In this document: positions 10,600 through 21,121 of the stretch, in pieces
How positions within the stretch are numbered: the stretch's first letter is position 1
How the letters are laid out: each line of letters begins with the position of its first letter
Source: Crocodylus rhombifer
Taxonomy: Eukaryota; Chordata; Crocodylia; Crocodylidae
DNA: 64,000 bases
Direction of reading: 5' to 3'
Assembly (NCBI GenBank): GCA_038503035.1
Contig: JAVSML010000027.1
Coordinates: 1,560,791 to 1,624,790, forward strand
Translations under genes and position numbers: made by a program
The notes under the pieces: model-generated
What the model was told of the DNA's origin: nothing
Databases searched by the model: none
Seen by the model: only the letters and a program-made list of their open reading frames with translations

Positions 10600-13500
10600 T
10601 AGGAATGCAGCTTTTTAAATAGTGAAGATAAATCCAACTACAATAAGTTTACCTGGAGCCTCATAACTCCATTGCAACCAGCAAGCCTGAGGCCCGTCAA
10701 AGATGCGACAGGTCTGGGTTTTCCCCAGCCAGGACTGTGTGCATGCGTGTGGTGGCTGGAGATTATGCCACCTCCTACCACCTTTCACTAGGGGAATCCA
10801 TAGTCCCGGAATTTCCTGGGGCTGCCGCACCACCAGCAGTCCCACCAGGCCTCCCGACCCTGGCAGAGTGCAGTTTCAGTGGTTCATGTCCAGGACCTGG
10901 GGCCACCTCCTTCCCCACAGCCCCAGCCCATACCTCCAAGTTTGTCCTGGCACAGAAGCTCAGAGACATGTTCTTCCCCTGTTGGCTGGTAATGCAGTGA
11001 GTGAGTGTCCCCTTCAGCTCTGAGAGCAGGGCATAAAAATGGGTTTTTAAAAATGAAAAAACCAAATAGGTGCTGACAGAATAATGAGGGTGGCATTCAC
11101 TCCATCTGTACCTAGAGCAAGTGGAACCCCAGCAGCAGAAGGTTCACCTTGAAGAGCACCGGCTGCTCCACCAAACCAGGATCCAAGCAGATGCAGAGGG
11201 GTGTCACTACATCCCCAGCAATGCTGACACCCTGTCACTGGGAACACTGGTGAGTGGACAGGACAGGTGTCCGCAGGGCAACTGTGGCCAGATTTGTCTG
11301 CGGTTTTCCCAGTAGGCCAAGGGGTCGCACAGCAGCGGCTCTACATCCTCAGCAAGATAGGTAGCCACCAAGCCCTGAGGCCTACCTGCCTGATGGTGGG
11401 TTCTGGTGCCTCTGGACCCCACCATGGAAGCCATGCCCTTGGCCCACATTGGCAGTGCCTGTGGTGGAAGAGGAGAGTAGCTGGTGGATCCCCCTCTTCC
11501 ACATCCCCCTGCCTCCATTGTTCTGCCTCCCTGACTCTCTTCACCACTCTCTCTGTCCATTGATTCAGGCTTTGGCTGCTGCATACACTGCCCTTCACCC
11601 TTGGGTTACGTATGGCAGCCAGTACGTGGACCATACTGGACTGCAAGGGATCAAGCCATTTCCTGATGCCCTCTTTCTGACGTCACACCAGTGCCTGCAC
11701 ATGTCGAGACAATGGCTTGCCCAGCCAGGAACACTGATCCCCTGGAAGCTCTCCATTTTTCTCTGAAGTTCCCTCACTACAGGGATCACTTGGCTAAGGA
11801 GGGCATCACCGGCACTGAGGGTCTTGGTGGCCTCAAGGAAGGGCTTGAGGACCACCAGGATCTGGGAAGTGGTATCCCACTCAGCTGTTAAGGGAGCCGC
11901 TGATCCCAATCTTCCTGAGCAAGGCCATCCCATGGATGGCCTTCTGTTGCTCCACCAGCCTCTAGAGCATCAGGTACGTTCAGTTCCACCGACTTTCCAC
12001 ATCCTGCATGATTTTGTGCTGCAGGATGTTCAGCTCTTCCTGTTTTTCCTGCAGCTTCTTGCCCCTCTTGATGCTCTGGTGGAAGTAGCCTGCCTCCTTC
12101 CTGCATTTGGAAGTGAGCTTTCTGGTGGTGCTGGCACTGTCATCTGCAGCCCTGTCCCCCTCCAAGGCTTCTCTAACAATGAGGTGGAACTTGTGTGCCA
12201 CACAGCGGAAGCCAACAAAGTTGGCATCACAGACCACCTTGACCCTATTGGCCCCATTGTCTGTGACCATGAACCCATGGGTAAGCTTGCCCTACCCAAC
12301 GAGCCACCCCTGCACCAAGCAGTTCATGGGCCCCACGATTTCTGTTGCCAAGTGAGACTCATCCATCACCTTGGCTTGAAGGACAGCCCACCGACAGCCT
12401 GACTGGTCGCACCAGTGCCCTGTGAGGAAGAGGTATGCATGATCTCCATCCTGGCTGCTCCTGATGTCTGAGGTGAATTGTAGGGCAACCTTGTAGTGGA
12501 CCTGCCTTGCACAGCTCCTCCCTCAAGTACTCCCTGCATACCTCATTCAGGGAGGACACCACCGTCCTGCTAAACGTGGTGTGTGCGGTCGCTTGGTATG
12601 ATGCCCCCACAAGTGCAATGAGCTGCTTGAACCCTGGCTGCTCAACTAAGGAGAAGGGCTGGCCATCCACAGCAAGCATCTCCCCAATGCTTTGGGTGAT
12701 CTTGCTCACCCTTGCAACATGCCCCACTTTCTGTTCGCCTTTCCCCACACTATACCAGGGTGGCATGCCTCTGCTTTGGGGGGATGAAGGCTTTGGAGTG
12801 AAAGGGGGACTTCCCTTTGGGCATGCTACTGCTGGTGCCGGGCTAAGGAGGAGCAACGGCAAGGGGGTGGTGCCTGCAGAGATGCATCAGCATCCCCATG
12901 GTGCTCATGTGTTTTGTTCCTTTGCCCCAGCTGGTTTTGGCTCAGCAGTCCAGGCAGACAGCATATGTAGGATCATCTTCCAGCTCAAAATGATCCCAGA
13001 CCACACTACCTGTTTGCTTCTGGGGTGCAGGTACATGTGTACATGCTGCAATTTCCCCCTCTTCAGCAGGCAAAGGCACAGCAACAGGAGGAGCAGACTC
13101 AGCTGAGCCACTTGCCTCCACAACCTCTACCTCAGCCTCCTTTGAATTGCCTTCTGGGGAAGGAGACCTGGCTCTACGGGAAACTTGAGGGGTGTGGAGC
13201 ACATACTCAGATGATTCTCCCTCCTTTCCCAGAAGCTCCCTTGCTGGGGCACTCACATCCAGTTCCACCTCTTCCTCTGGCACTGGAAGGCTTAGTATGG
13301 GAAGTGAAATGGAGGTGGAAGAGACTGTCATCCTGGTGTTGCTGCTTGTTATCATGGGGGGGGCAGTTATGGAAGGTGCTCTTGGAGGGGATGCAGACTC
13401 AGGCCCAGGTAGTGGCACTGGCAGTGCTACCCTTTCCTTGCTTCCTGTAGTACTGGAAGCCTTGAGCCTGCTTTTTGTAGCAAAGAGGCTGCATCTCAGT

Positions 13501-14227
13501 TTGGGTGGGGGTGGAAAACTTACACCTCTCCCTCTACCCACTTTTCCATCCATCCCTGGAGGCTTGCCAGCTGCCTTTCTAGCATGCTTCATGGTGTGTT
13601 TCATAGTCCCATCTTTATAAAAATATATAAATGTATATATGCATCTTCCTATATCAATTCTATAGTATAATATGCACTATAATTATGAAATTGAAAAGAA
13701 TTAATCAATGAATAAAATAATAAAAGTGTCTAGAAAGGAAGCAAAAGGTATAAACGAAATCTCATCTGCTAAGCTAGCAAGTAGGAAGTCAATGGTAGTA
13801 GTAGCCTTTGTTGTCTAATGCCCCCAAGCTTCTGGAAGATAGCTCAGTAACTGACCCCTAGGCAGAAAGCAGGCCATTTCAAACAATGTTGCCTTTTATG
13901 CTGTTTTTGCATCCCTCCCCCAGAGCACTGGGATTGATCCTTCCCTGAGGTCCCTTCCGTCACTGGCCAGCTAGAAAGTCAATGTCAGAGGAGTCCTTCC
14001 CCACACCTCCCCCTCCCTCTCCTTACTTTCTGTTTCCCTGCAGGCAAGCCCAGCTTCAGCTTTGAAACTCAAAATGTTTTGAAAATTTTGAAACTTTTCG
14101 ACTACCCTTGCTTTGTTTCGAGGCTGTTTTGAAGCCCTTCGTTTCGTTTTAATTTCACTGTTTCAAGCTCGAAACGAGTTGAAACAGCGTCAAAATGAAA
14201 CAGCTGTCAAAATTTCACACCACCCTA
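10600..14227 (-). mobile_element. Decayed hAT transposon, formerly autonomous
   Basis: This is a 3.6-kb region whose minus strand holds the ordered pieces of a hAT transposase (11112-13604). The proposed ends start TAGG on the low side (10600) and, in reverse complement, TAGGGTGGTGTGAAATTTTG on the high side (14227). They are flanked by ATAAATAC (10592-10599) and ATAAATAT (14228-14235), a 7-of-8 match. The two termini share little beyond TAGG, so the low end is tentative. The high end has many GAAAC/GTTTC-like subterminal motifs (14060-14220). The TAGGG terminus resembles those of the non-autonomous elements at 48.1 and 49.0 kb. Confidence 0.55.
11112..13604 (-). pseudogene. hAT transposase pseudogene, BED-finger type
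   Basis: A hAT transposase would excise and reinsert its element. Domain pieces occur in the correct order on the minus strand. 13604-13008 is a Ser/Pro-rich N-terminal tail. 13007-12945 is the start of a BED zinc finger (VVWDHFELEDD, then the CLDC zinc pair), followed by a stop. About 12740-12540 is the PFSLVEQPGFKQLI region. About 12500-12440 is the first catalytic block with SDIRSS, where the family usually has Trp after the Asp-x. 12270-11980 is VTDNGAN, with an expected catalytic Asp, and CVAHKFHL. 11933-11800 is WDTTSQILVVLKPF. About 11380-11220 is the C-terminal dimerisation block with DPLAYW and PLTSVPSDR. 11220-11112 is SIAGDVVTP to a stop. Reading them needs at least five frame changes. 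The gene is clearly inactive and does not look domesticated. Confidence 0.85.
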
Positions 14228-14311
14228 ATAAATATACCTATTAGTCAGGAGTAAACCCTTAGTCTTCCACGATGCAGAATTCCACTGATTTCACTGAATT
14301 CTATATAGGTA

Positions 14312-14546
14312 CAGCAAAAGCTGTGTTATCCAGCACTTTACAAACTGGAAAGCTCCACTAACCAACATCTCTCAATCTTCCAAAGGATGCAGCAAAAGCA
14401 AAATCACAAGTCCCACTTCCGGTTTCACCGCCACAAGGCAAGTCTTACTTGCTGTGATTCGTCCTTGTAGACTGTGGCCCAGGGCAAAGCAGCCTGCGCA
14501 GGTTCCCCCATTCCCAGGGGGATGCCGGATAACAGAGCTTTTGCTG
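14312..14546. mobile_element. MITE, Tigger/pogo-like (Tc1-mariner)
   Basis: The inverted ends are CAGCAAAAGCTGTGTTATCC on the left and CAGCAAAAGCTCTGTTATCC from the right, 19 of 20 identical. The dinucleotide TA lies outside both ends (14310-14311 and 14547-14548), the Tc1/mariner-superfamily target duplication. GTTATCC near the terminus is typical of Tigger-type elements. The 235-bp interior is non-coding. Confidence 0.85.
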
Positions 14547-15730
14547 TATTGGGCTCCAGCTGCATAATGTTAAGACCTAGAAGCTATATTATTTTGTACT
14601 TTTAAGAAATCAACTTACCTTTACTGTTTGCTCTTACATTTCCAACTGCAATCAAGAGATAAGAAAAATAAGAGAAATCCTGATGTTAAAAAAGTCCAGG
14701 TTCTCAGCTTCTAAATGAAGAAAAGTTGAGAGAGAGTGTAGGTTAAAAACTGTATAAATAAAAAAAATGCTTATTTCTGTCACTAATAAAACTATTTAAA
14801 TAAACATCATGCAAAAAAGTTTGCTTTTTCACTTTTATTCTTAGACAGTGAAAAAACAAATTGGTCAAATTCATGTTAATTTCCTACCTAAATGCTAGCA
14901 AAAATGACCAGCCTGGTACATATTTCTGCACAGGAATGCCGAAATGGAAATAAACTATTATTTTCATTTAAACTCAAAATATTTTGGGCTGACACAGACC
15001 CCTCCTGAAGTCTGTATGACCATGAATGGACACAAGGTTTCCTGCACATATTCATGTGCAGCATTGGAGGGCTAATTAGGAATCAATACAACAAGTCCTT
15101 CTAAAAGTGCTCTGGCATTGCCAGCATGCACAAAGTCACCACGAGTCTGACAATATTTATCATTTCTTTATCATTTTTCTAAAGCTCCAGATCTTGCAAC
15201 CCTGTGGGAACCTGTTTTAATTTTTTTTTTTTTTTTTAATGTTTTTGGCTCCCGGGCCTCCAAGAACACTGAAAAACGCAAACGTGTAACGGCCTGAAAT
15301 CCAATGGCAAATAAAAATACTACTTTTGAGTTCTTTTTAACTCTCCCAATTTTAAAACTAATTGTATAGATTTGGGGAGTAGGGGAGGCAGATTCAGGAT
15401 TTTTGGCAGTGCTATTATTTATATGTACTTTCTGCAGCAGCCCAGTCCCATTACAATCGACAGGAGTATTCCCAGAGACAGGGTGAAAAAAAAGCATCAG
15501 ATTTCTGCATGGTTAACCCGTAGGTCTGCAGATGAGGTTCTGTACTGCAAGGGAGCCCCGTCCTCCACGAACCTTAGATCTTAAATGCAAAGCACTTCAA
15601 TCGGGGGTCTGCTGACAGTCCGTTAATGCTGTCTTTTGTAATGCCCGAAACAGGCTAAAACCGGGGCCCTAACACTTGTGAAGCTGGTGAGAACATAAGC
15701 AACTGACTGATTTGTTTTAAAGACACAGGG

Positions 15731-15935
15731 CAGGGGTTCTCAAACTTTGTCATACCCCCAAGTGCTGGGTGGCGGCAGCGGGGTACAGGGGAGAGCACGC
15801 ACATGGCAGCCACTGCCACCATCCACCGCTCTGCACCACTACACACACCCCCTGGGAAGTTTGCGGCCCCCTTTTAAGTTGCTTGTGACCCCCCTCCTCC
15901 CCCGAAGGTCACGACCCACAGTTTGAGACCCCCTG
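15731..15935. mobile_element. hAT-Charlie MITE
   Basis: It starts CAGGGGTTCTCAAACTTTG and ends CAGTTTGAGACCCCCTG. A perfect 8-bp target duplication ACACAGGG flanks it (15723-15730 and 15936-15943). The 205-bp GC-rich interior is non-coding. It lies about 260 bp upstream of the CDIN1 CpG island. Confidence 0.92.
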
Positions 15936-15949
15936 ACACAGGGGAAGGG

Positions 15950-16110
15950 TTTTGCTGTCTTCGTTCCCTGGAGGATCAGAACAGCAGAGATGTCCTAGGC
16001 CCGAACAAAAGCGACTGCGCCCAAAAGCTTGCCAAGTTCTTTTTTCCCCCGCAACGACTCAGTGTAATAAAAGCTAGCACGTCCATTCAAAGAGCCTGGC
16101 CTGCCATAAG
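15950..16110 (+). repeat. Degraded copy of the TTGGTCTAATAAAAGA repeat
   Basis: Segments such as CAGAACAGCAGAGA, CCCAAAAGCTTGCCAAG, ACGACTCAGTGTAATAAAAG and TCAAAGAGCCTGGCCTGCC parallel in order the copy at 47580-47710. It abuts the CpG island. No duplication was found. Confidence 0.5.
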
Positions 16111-16194
16111 AAAGGCAGCCCTGGCAGTCCCAATGGCCTCAACGGGGCTTTGCCCACGAAGAGGGGTCACAAGGCGAGAATCCTGAAACAAGGT

Positions 16195-16830
16195 GGCAGA
16201 GCGCGGCAGAGCCACCAGGGAAGGCGCAGGCCCGCCCGGAGGCGGCGACTCAGGCGGGAGGAGCGAGGGCTCCTGTCAGGCGCTCAGGGCAGAGCGGGGA
16301 GCGGGGCCCGCGGCCGAGGCCGAGGCGGCGCCTCCCGAGCGGGAATGGGCGCGAGCTCCGCCTCGCTCGCCGCGGCTCCCCCCCCGGCCCGGCCGGGCCC
16401 GGCTCGCGGGGCGGGGCCGCAGCTGCACGGCGCATGGGCGCCGGGCTGGCTGCGTGACAGGCCCCGGCGCGGCTGCCTCCCGCCCCCAGGCTGCCGCGGG
16501 AGCGTGGCGCTGCTCCCTACCGCCGCCCTCTTCGTCTCCTGCTGCTGCTGGTGCTGCACAGGCCGGCGCAGCCGCGGGAGCTGCTGAGCGGCTGCGGCAT
16601 GAAGCTGAGCAAGGCGCACTACGAGGAGATCGCCCGGTTCCTGGGGCACGTGCAGCCCACCCGCCAGAGCCTGAGGCGGCTGAAGGAGCGATTCCCCAGG
16701 TAAGCCGTCGCCCCGCCCTGCTCTGCTCTGCTCCGCTCCGCTCCCGCCGCCGCCCGCGCCCTCGTGGCCCTGCACCGTGCACAACCACAGCCACGCCCCC
16801 GCCCCCTGGCCTCGCTGCGAAATAAAGGCC
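16195..16830 (+). promoter_or_regulatory. CDIN1: CpG-island promoter of CDIN1
   Basis: This is the only dense CpG cluster associated with a gene start in the window. It is about 630 bp of very GC-rich sequence around the first coding exon. A GC box (GGGGCGGGGCC) is at 16408-16418, and no TATA box was seen. The transcription start cannot be placed from sequence alone. If transcription begins upstream of 16193, two upstream reading frames would precede the CDIN1 start: one from ATG 16150 ending at 16587, and one from ATG 16193 running past the CDIN1 ATG to 16825. A start downstream of these, between about 16450 and 16590, would avoid most of them. Confidence 0.8.
16599..16699 (+). CDS. CDIN1: CDIN1 coding exon 1
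   Basis: CDIN1 (C15orf41) binds codanin-1 (CDAN1). Loss-of-function variants in either cause human congenital dyserythropoietic anaemia type I. It is predicted to have N-terminal helix-turn-helix domains and a C-terminal PD-(D/E)XK nuclease fold. This exon encodes residues 1-33 plus two bases of codon 34: MKLSKAHYEEIARFLGHVQ, then PTRQSLRRLKERFP. It matches the human N terminus in length and in the PTRQSLR core. Pro20, a site of a reported patient variant (as I recall P20T), is present. The start was chosen because it is the only ATG in this frame close to the family start. It has G at -3. The exon ends at a strong donor, AG|GTAAGC. Confidence 0.95.
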
Positions 16831-18500
16831 GCCCGGTTCCCACAGTGCTCCTGGCCTTCTGCCTTGGCCCCTGTCTGCGGTGGCACATGCCTGACTTTTG
16901 GGGTGTCGCTCCCCGTTTCAAGCGACCTTCAGACCAGCAAGCTCACTCCTCCATACAGCTCTGCCTCTCAGGTTGAAGGCAAAGACGGGGGCCTGCTTAC
17001 ACGAGTATCCACCTGCTTTCACATCTCCCAAACTTTACCTTTTGAAGGCACATGAATACATGTTGGGCTTAAAACACCCACAGGGCCCGCTTGGTGATGA
17101 GCGGAGCCTCATCTCCCGGTTTTGCTTTTGTCCAGCTCCAATAGCGCCACACATCTATTACCCTTCTCCTGAAAACACCTCTTTATCCCTGTGGCTTTGG
17201 GGAAGAGGCGGCTGACTTGTAACAAAGTGGCAGCGGTAGACAGGCAGCATTTCCTGGGTTTTAATCTCAGTGGGGTATGTGCACGTTCTGGTACCCTGTG
17301 TTGGGACTTTCCTTCTTGGGGGCAGTTATTTTCAATTAACAGGCTTCTGAAGCTTGGGATGGATACCTCCGAATCAAAATGTCCAGATAAAAGCATCAGT
17401 CACTTGCCACATGAAATATTTCAGGAGAAAAAATAGGCAGTCCCTTGCACTACGTATGGCTATTTAAAAAAAACCCCAACAACAATCTCCTGAGCAAATA
17501 ATGGACAGCATCTGTGGTTAAGGCCAGGAATCATGGTGATTAATCCACTGGACTGGAATTAGGATCTGGAGTCTATTTCCGGCTGCTCCCTCCAGTTCTG
17601 TAACTGGGCAGGCCCTTCAAAAAGGCACAGTGGACTTCCTGAGAGGTGGATGTGCGACATTCAGGTTCCAACTTTCTCTGCTTTTATTCCTCTAAAATGG
17701 GAATAAAAATAATTCTCTCCCTCAGAGGAATACCGCAAGGGTACATTCATTATTATTTCTGAGGTGCTTCAGATTCTTTGGTGGTCAACACAGAAGAGCC
17801 AGCATAAATAAGCTGTTAAAGTGCTCTCTTTGCCTTGCATACCTCACTGCAATTTGCAGTTTAGCTGTTTTTCAGATCAGTTGCATTGTAGGATAAAATG
17901 AGTGGTACTAAACACTTTTTGAAAAATAAGTGAATGTAGTCCAAGTAAATTGCATTGAAGTAAAAGTCCTCATTCCCTCAGTGTGTTCTTTCATAGAAAA
18001 GAAACTAGAAAGCACCAGGGTTGGTTTTTCTACATCCTACTACCAAGAAGAGTCAATGCTGTCCTGAGTAAGAGAATAACCTGACCTTCCTTTTTGCTTG
18101 CTCATTAACTTATTTGGTTGGATTGCAAGTCAGCATGTGAATGGTGGTTACAGTTTTTTAGATGGTGACAACTGTCCGCTGGGAACCATCAACTTCGTTG
18201 GAAGATCGCAAATACATTTTGAAGCATTGTAGTCTGTTCAGTATGGGGAGAATTTTAAGCATTTATTCTGCCTGTAACTTCCGATAAAATGACTATCAAT
18301 TACCTTTAATGTTGGTATTTAAATACACAGATGAAGCACCTTTCTGTTCTCTGAAATCAAGACCATAGTAATACATTTCCGCATACTGTGTCTTTAAATT
18401 AAAAATCCTAAAATTCAAGGTTACAAATCTGCAGTGGAGGAGAAGTGCTAGAAGTGAAGTGTTTCAAAGAGTTCTTTGGGTAATGAAGTTGAGAACAAAG
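16831..18500 (+). other. Start of intron 1, nothing further seen
   Basis: Sequence just downstream of the CpG island grading into AT-rich intron. Several open frames overlap here without recognisable domains. No repeat boundary was recognised. Confidence 0.5.
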
Positions 18501-18504
18501 TTAA

Positions 18505-18612
18505 GTGTGTTAGACGAATACTAGACTAGGATGGTTTAGTCAGGGATGAGCCTGTCTCTAGCAGTAGCTTGGACTAGATGACCTCCCTTCCATCCCAGTT
18601 TTTCTGATTCTA
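18505..18612 (+). mobile_element. CR1 3'-end fragment
   Basis: GGATGGTTTAGTCAGGGATG, then TTGGACTAGATGACCTCCC and TTCCATCCCAG, then TCTGATTCTA. This is the standard last 100 bp of a CR1 in plus orientation. No coding part is retained. Confidence 0.8.
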
Positions 18613-18740
18613 CTTTATTTTACTGCATCTTTTTAGAGGTGATTTTAACCATAAGAAAGCATTCTTCATGAGAACATGGGAAGATTAGGTTTAACTTGTT
18701 CACTCCTGTAATGTTGAAAACATCAAAGAACGATGTATGG

Positions 18741-18923
18741 CAGCAGTTCCCAACCCCGGGTTGTGACCCAAATGAGGGTCGCAGGGGCAGTGCCGGTGGC
18801 ACTGCACGGAAAAGATGAACCATGCCACGTGCCAGGAGCTTCTCTGCCTCTCCTCCCAGGTTGCCACCACAGTACTTTGCTCCCAGCAGCAGGGCACAGA
18901 AAAAAAAAGGTTGGGAACCACTG
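18741..18923. mobile_element. hAT MITE (Charlie-like)
   Basis: Termini CAGCAGTTCCCAACC and GGTTGGGAACCACTG are inverted repeats. Flanking octamers ATGTATGG (18733-18740) and GTGTGTGG (18924-18931) match at 6 of 8, fitting an aged 8-bp duplication. It is 183 bp and non-coding. Confidence 0.8.
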
Positions 18924-18999
18924 GTGTGTGGCTTCTGCTTCAGGCCTGTTAGAAGGTGTCCTATAAAAATATAGAATTGGGATATTTGGCTGACTCTTC

Positions 19000-20706
19000 C
19001 TCTTCAGGCTCTTTGGAAATAATCATCTTTTAAGCACTCTCTCTCTCCTTGACCAAAATCCTTGGACAGGCAGAAAGGCTGTTGTTATTTTTGTGGTCCT
19101 GTGGTACAACCCTTTTGCTGGAACCTATATCCACCTAAAGTCTGATCCCTGACAAAGTCCCAGTAGAAACCCCAAAAGAATATAGGACTTCTCTCAGCAC
19201 AGAAAAACCTGTATCTACTAGCATAGTTTGCTTCATGTTCAGTGATTGGTTTTACCAGTAGAAAAGTCAGTTTTGCTTATAGGGGTGCTTCCCTGCTAAA
19301 AGTGCTTTGCTTGTTCAGTGCTCCAGCCGTATGTGTGGCCTGTCCGTATTGAAAGATCAGAACTAAATTTTCCTCTTTGTCAGTCTCCTGAAATGGTTTG
19401 TTCTTCCCGAAGGAGCAGAAAAGGAATGCTTGTTCTTGGAAGGAGGCCTAAAATCTTAAGTGGTGGAGGAGACTTCATATCACATGCCACATTAATACCT
19501 GTGTTATCCAGTGCTTTCCAAAGGGCCCATTTCCTATTCGTTTTAAGAAACCCATGAGGTGCCTCTCATGCACATCTGCTTTCTATGAATGAGATGCGCA
19601 ATTGACACCTACCTACTATGCTGACTGCTGCATTTCTTGATTCTGGAAGTAATACAGTTGCATCAGCCTGCCTCCCCATCCAGACTAATTATCCCTGCTT
19701 GGACACTACACTGCTTCTGTTACTGAGCTAGCTCATGTATGTCTGTATGGCCAGGCAGACTGGTGACTGCCCTCTTTGCAGAGTGTCTGGAGAGCAGGTG
19801 AAGCATATTTTGTTTCTTATCTCAATTACATTGGAGTACAGCATGTTCCTTAACAACACAGTGCTGAACAAATATAAAATAAATAACTAGATCCAATAAA
19901 TTACTTCTGGGCAACAGCAGGTAGCATCAGGCATCATCATGCTTTGGAGTAGAATCCAGAATTCTTGTGTTATGTAGGCTTCCAAAACATTGCAAGAAAG
20001 AATTGGGGGCTGTCTAGTGTTTGCCAATAGGAATTGCCAAGGACAAGTGCAAGGCCATGACCTAAAATTCTTCCCTGAGGGTAGATTCCTACAACAAGTC
20101 TATCAAACAACTGAGCAAGCCTCACTAGCTTCTTTTTAAGATGTAGAGAGGAGGGTAGTAGTGGTGTCTACTTTTTAAGACTACAGCCTACTAGGGGAGT
20201 GAGCTGTCTGCCAGGTGGAGTCTAGTCTGCTGTAACACTGTTGCAAAGAATGCAACACTTATTAAGTGAGAGAGGAAAGGAGAAAGGGAAAAAAGCAAAC
20301 AGGAGTATGACTCTAGCATGGTTGTTACAGGTACTGAAATGGGAGTCCAGAGGAGAGGCCTGTGTTCCAGCGCTCCTCCCAAGGCTGTATACATGTTATG
20401 GTTACTATTAACACAAAATTCATTAGACTGGACAGATCTAGGACAACATCAAAATTATAAGTGTCTAGAGAAAGTCAAACAGGGAGGTAAAAACAAGGTT
20501 CCTAGTTGAATGCAGACACCTGTAGAATTAGGCAGCAGCTGAACAGCAGGATATTTTGTGCATGTTTTGGACATATGTGCCTCAGTTCCACCCAAGTTCT
20601 CTTGGCTGTAGCCCAGACTGGCTAAAATAAATGTACATTTTTGTGTAATTACAAAGATATTTTAGTGCTTCACATGCTTGGTGGAAAAAGAGGCGAGGAA
20701 TCTGCT
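19000..20706 (+). other. Intron 1 segment, nothing recognised
   Basis: AT-rich intronic sequence. Short open frames show no domain and I saw no repeat ends. Confidence 0.5.
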
Positions 20707-20969
20707 GGGGCGTTTTTACACGTGTGGCAAAATGCATGTCAGCACTGAGAAAATGGTGGCAGCATGCTTTTGACCTAAAATACCTTGGAGGTGCTTTCGT
20801 TCAAAAGCATACCACTCCCATTTTTTGCACACTGATGCACATTCCACCACTTATAGAATTGCACGCAGTGCAGTGCAGTTTGGCTCAGCTCGCATGCGGA
20901 GCAGACTCTATCGAAGCAGCAGATCTCTGGTATGTCCCAGGAAAAAATGTATGCATATAAATGCCCCCC
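20707..20969. mobile_element. Probable MITE with weak inverted ends
   Basis: The left end GGGGCGTTTTTACACGTG and the reverse complement of the right end, GGGGCATTTATATGCAT, are about 60% identical. Inside, GCATGCTTTTGA (20763) is mirrored by TTCAAAAGCATAC (20801), giving an internal hairpin. No clear target duplication was found. The class is uncertain. Confidence 0.4.
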
Positions 20970-21121
20970 GGAGACTCCTCAGCAGTAGGGCTGGAAATGA
21001 ATTAATCTGAATCTGAAGTTTTCTGGTGAGTTAGATCAGGTCCTTACTTTAGTGACAAGCTTTTTCCTACCCCTCACTTCATAGTTTCATAGTTTCTAGG
21101 GTCGGAAGGGACCTGAGCAGA

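Noticed and set aside
11341..13620. Plus-strand open frames opposite the hAT transposase
   Set aside because: They are antisense shadows of the minus-strand transposase remnants.
16193..16886. Long Ala/Arg/Pro-rich open frames on both strands of the CpG island
   Set aside because: CpG-rich DNA lacks stop codons by chance. Only the 16599 frame matches a known protein (CDIN1), and it stops being coding at the splice donor.
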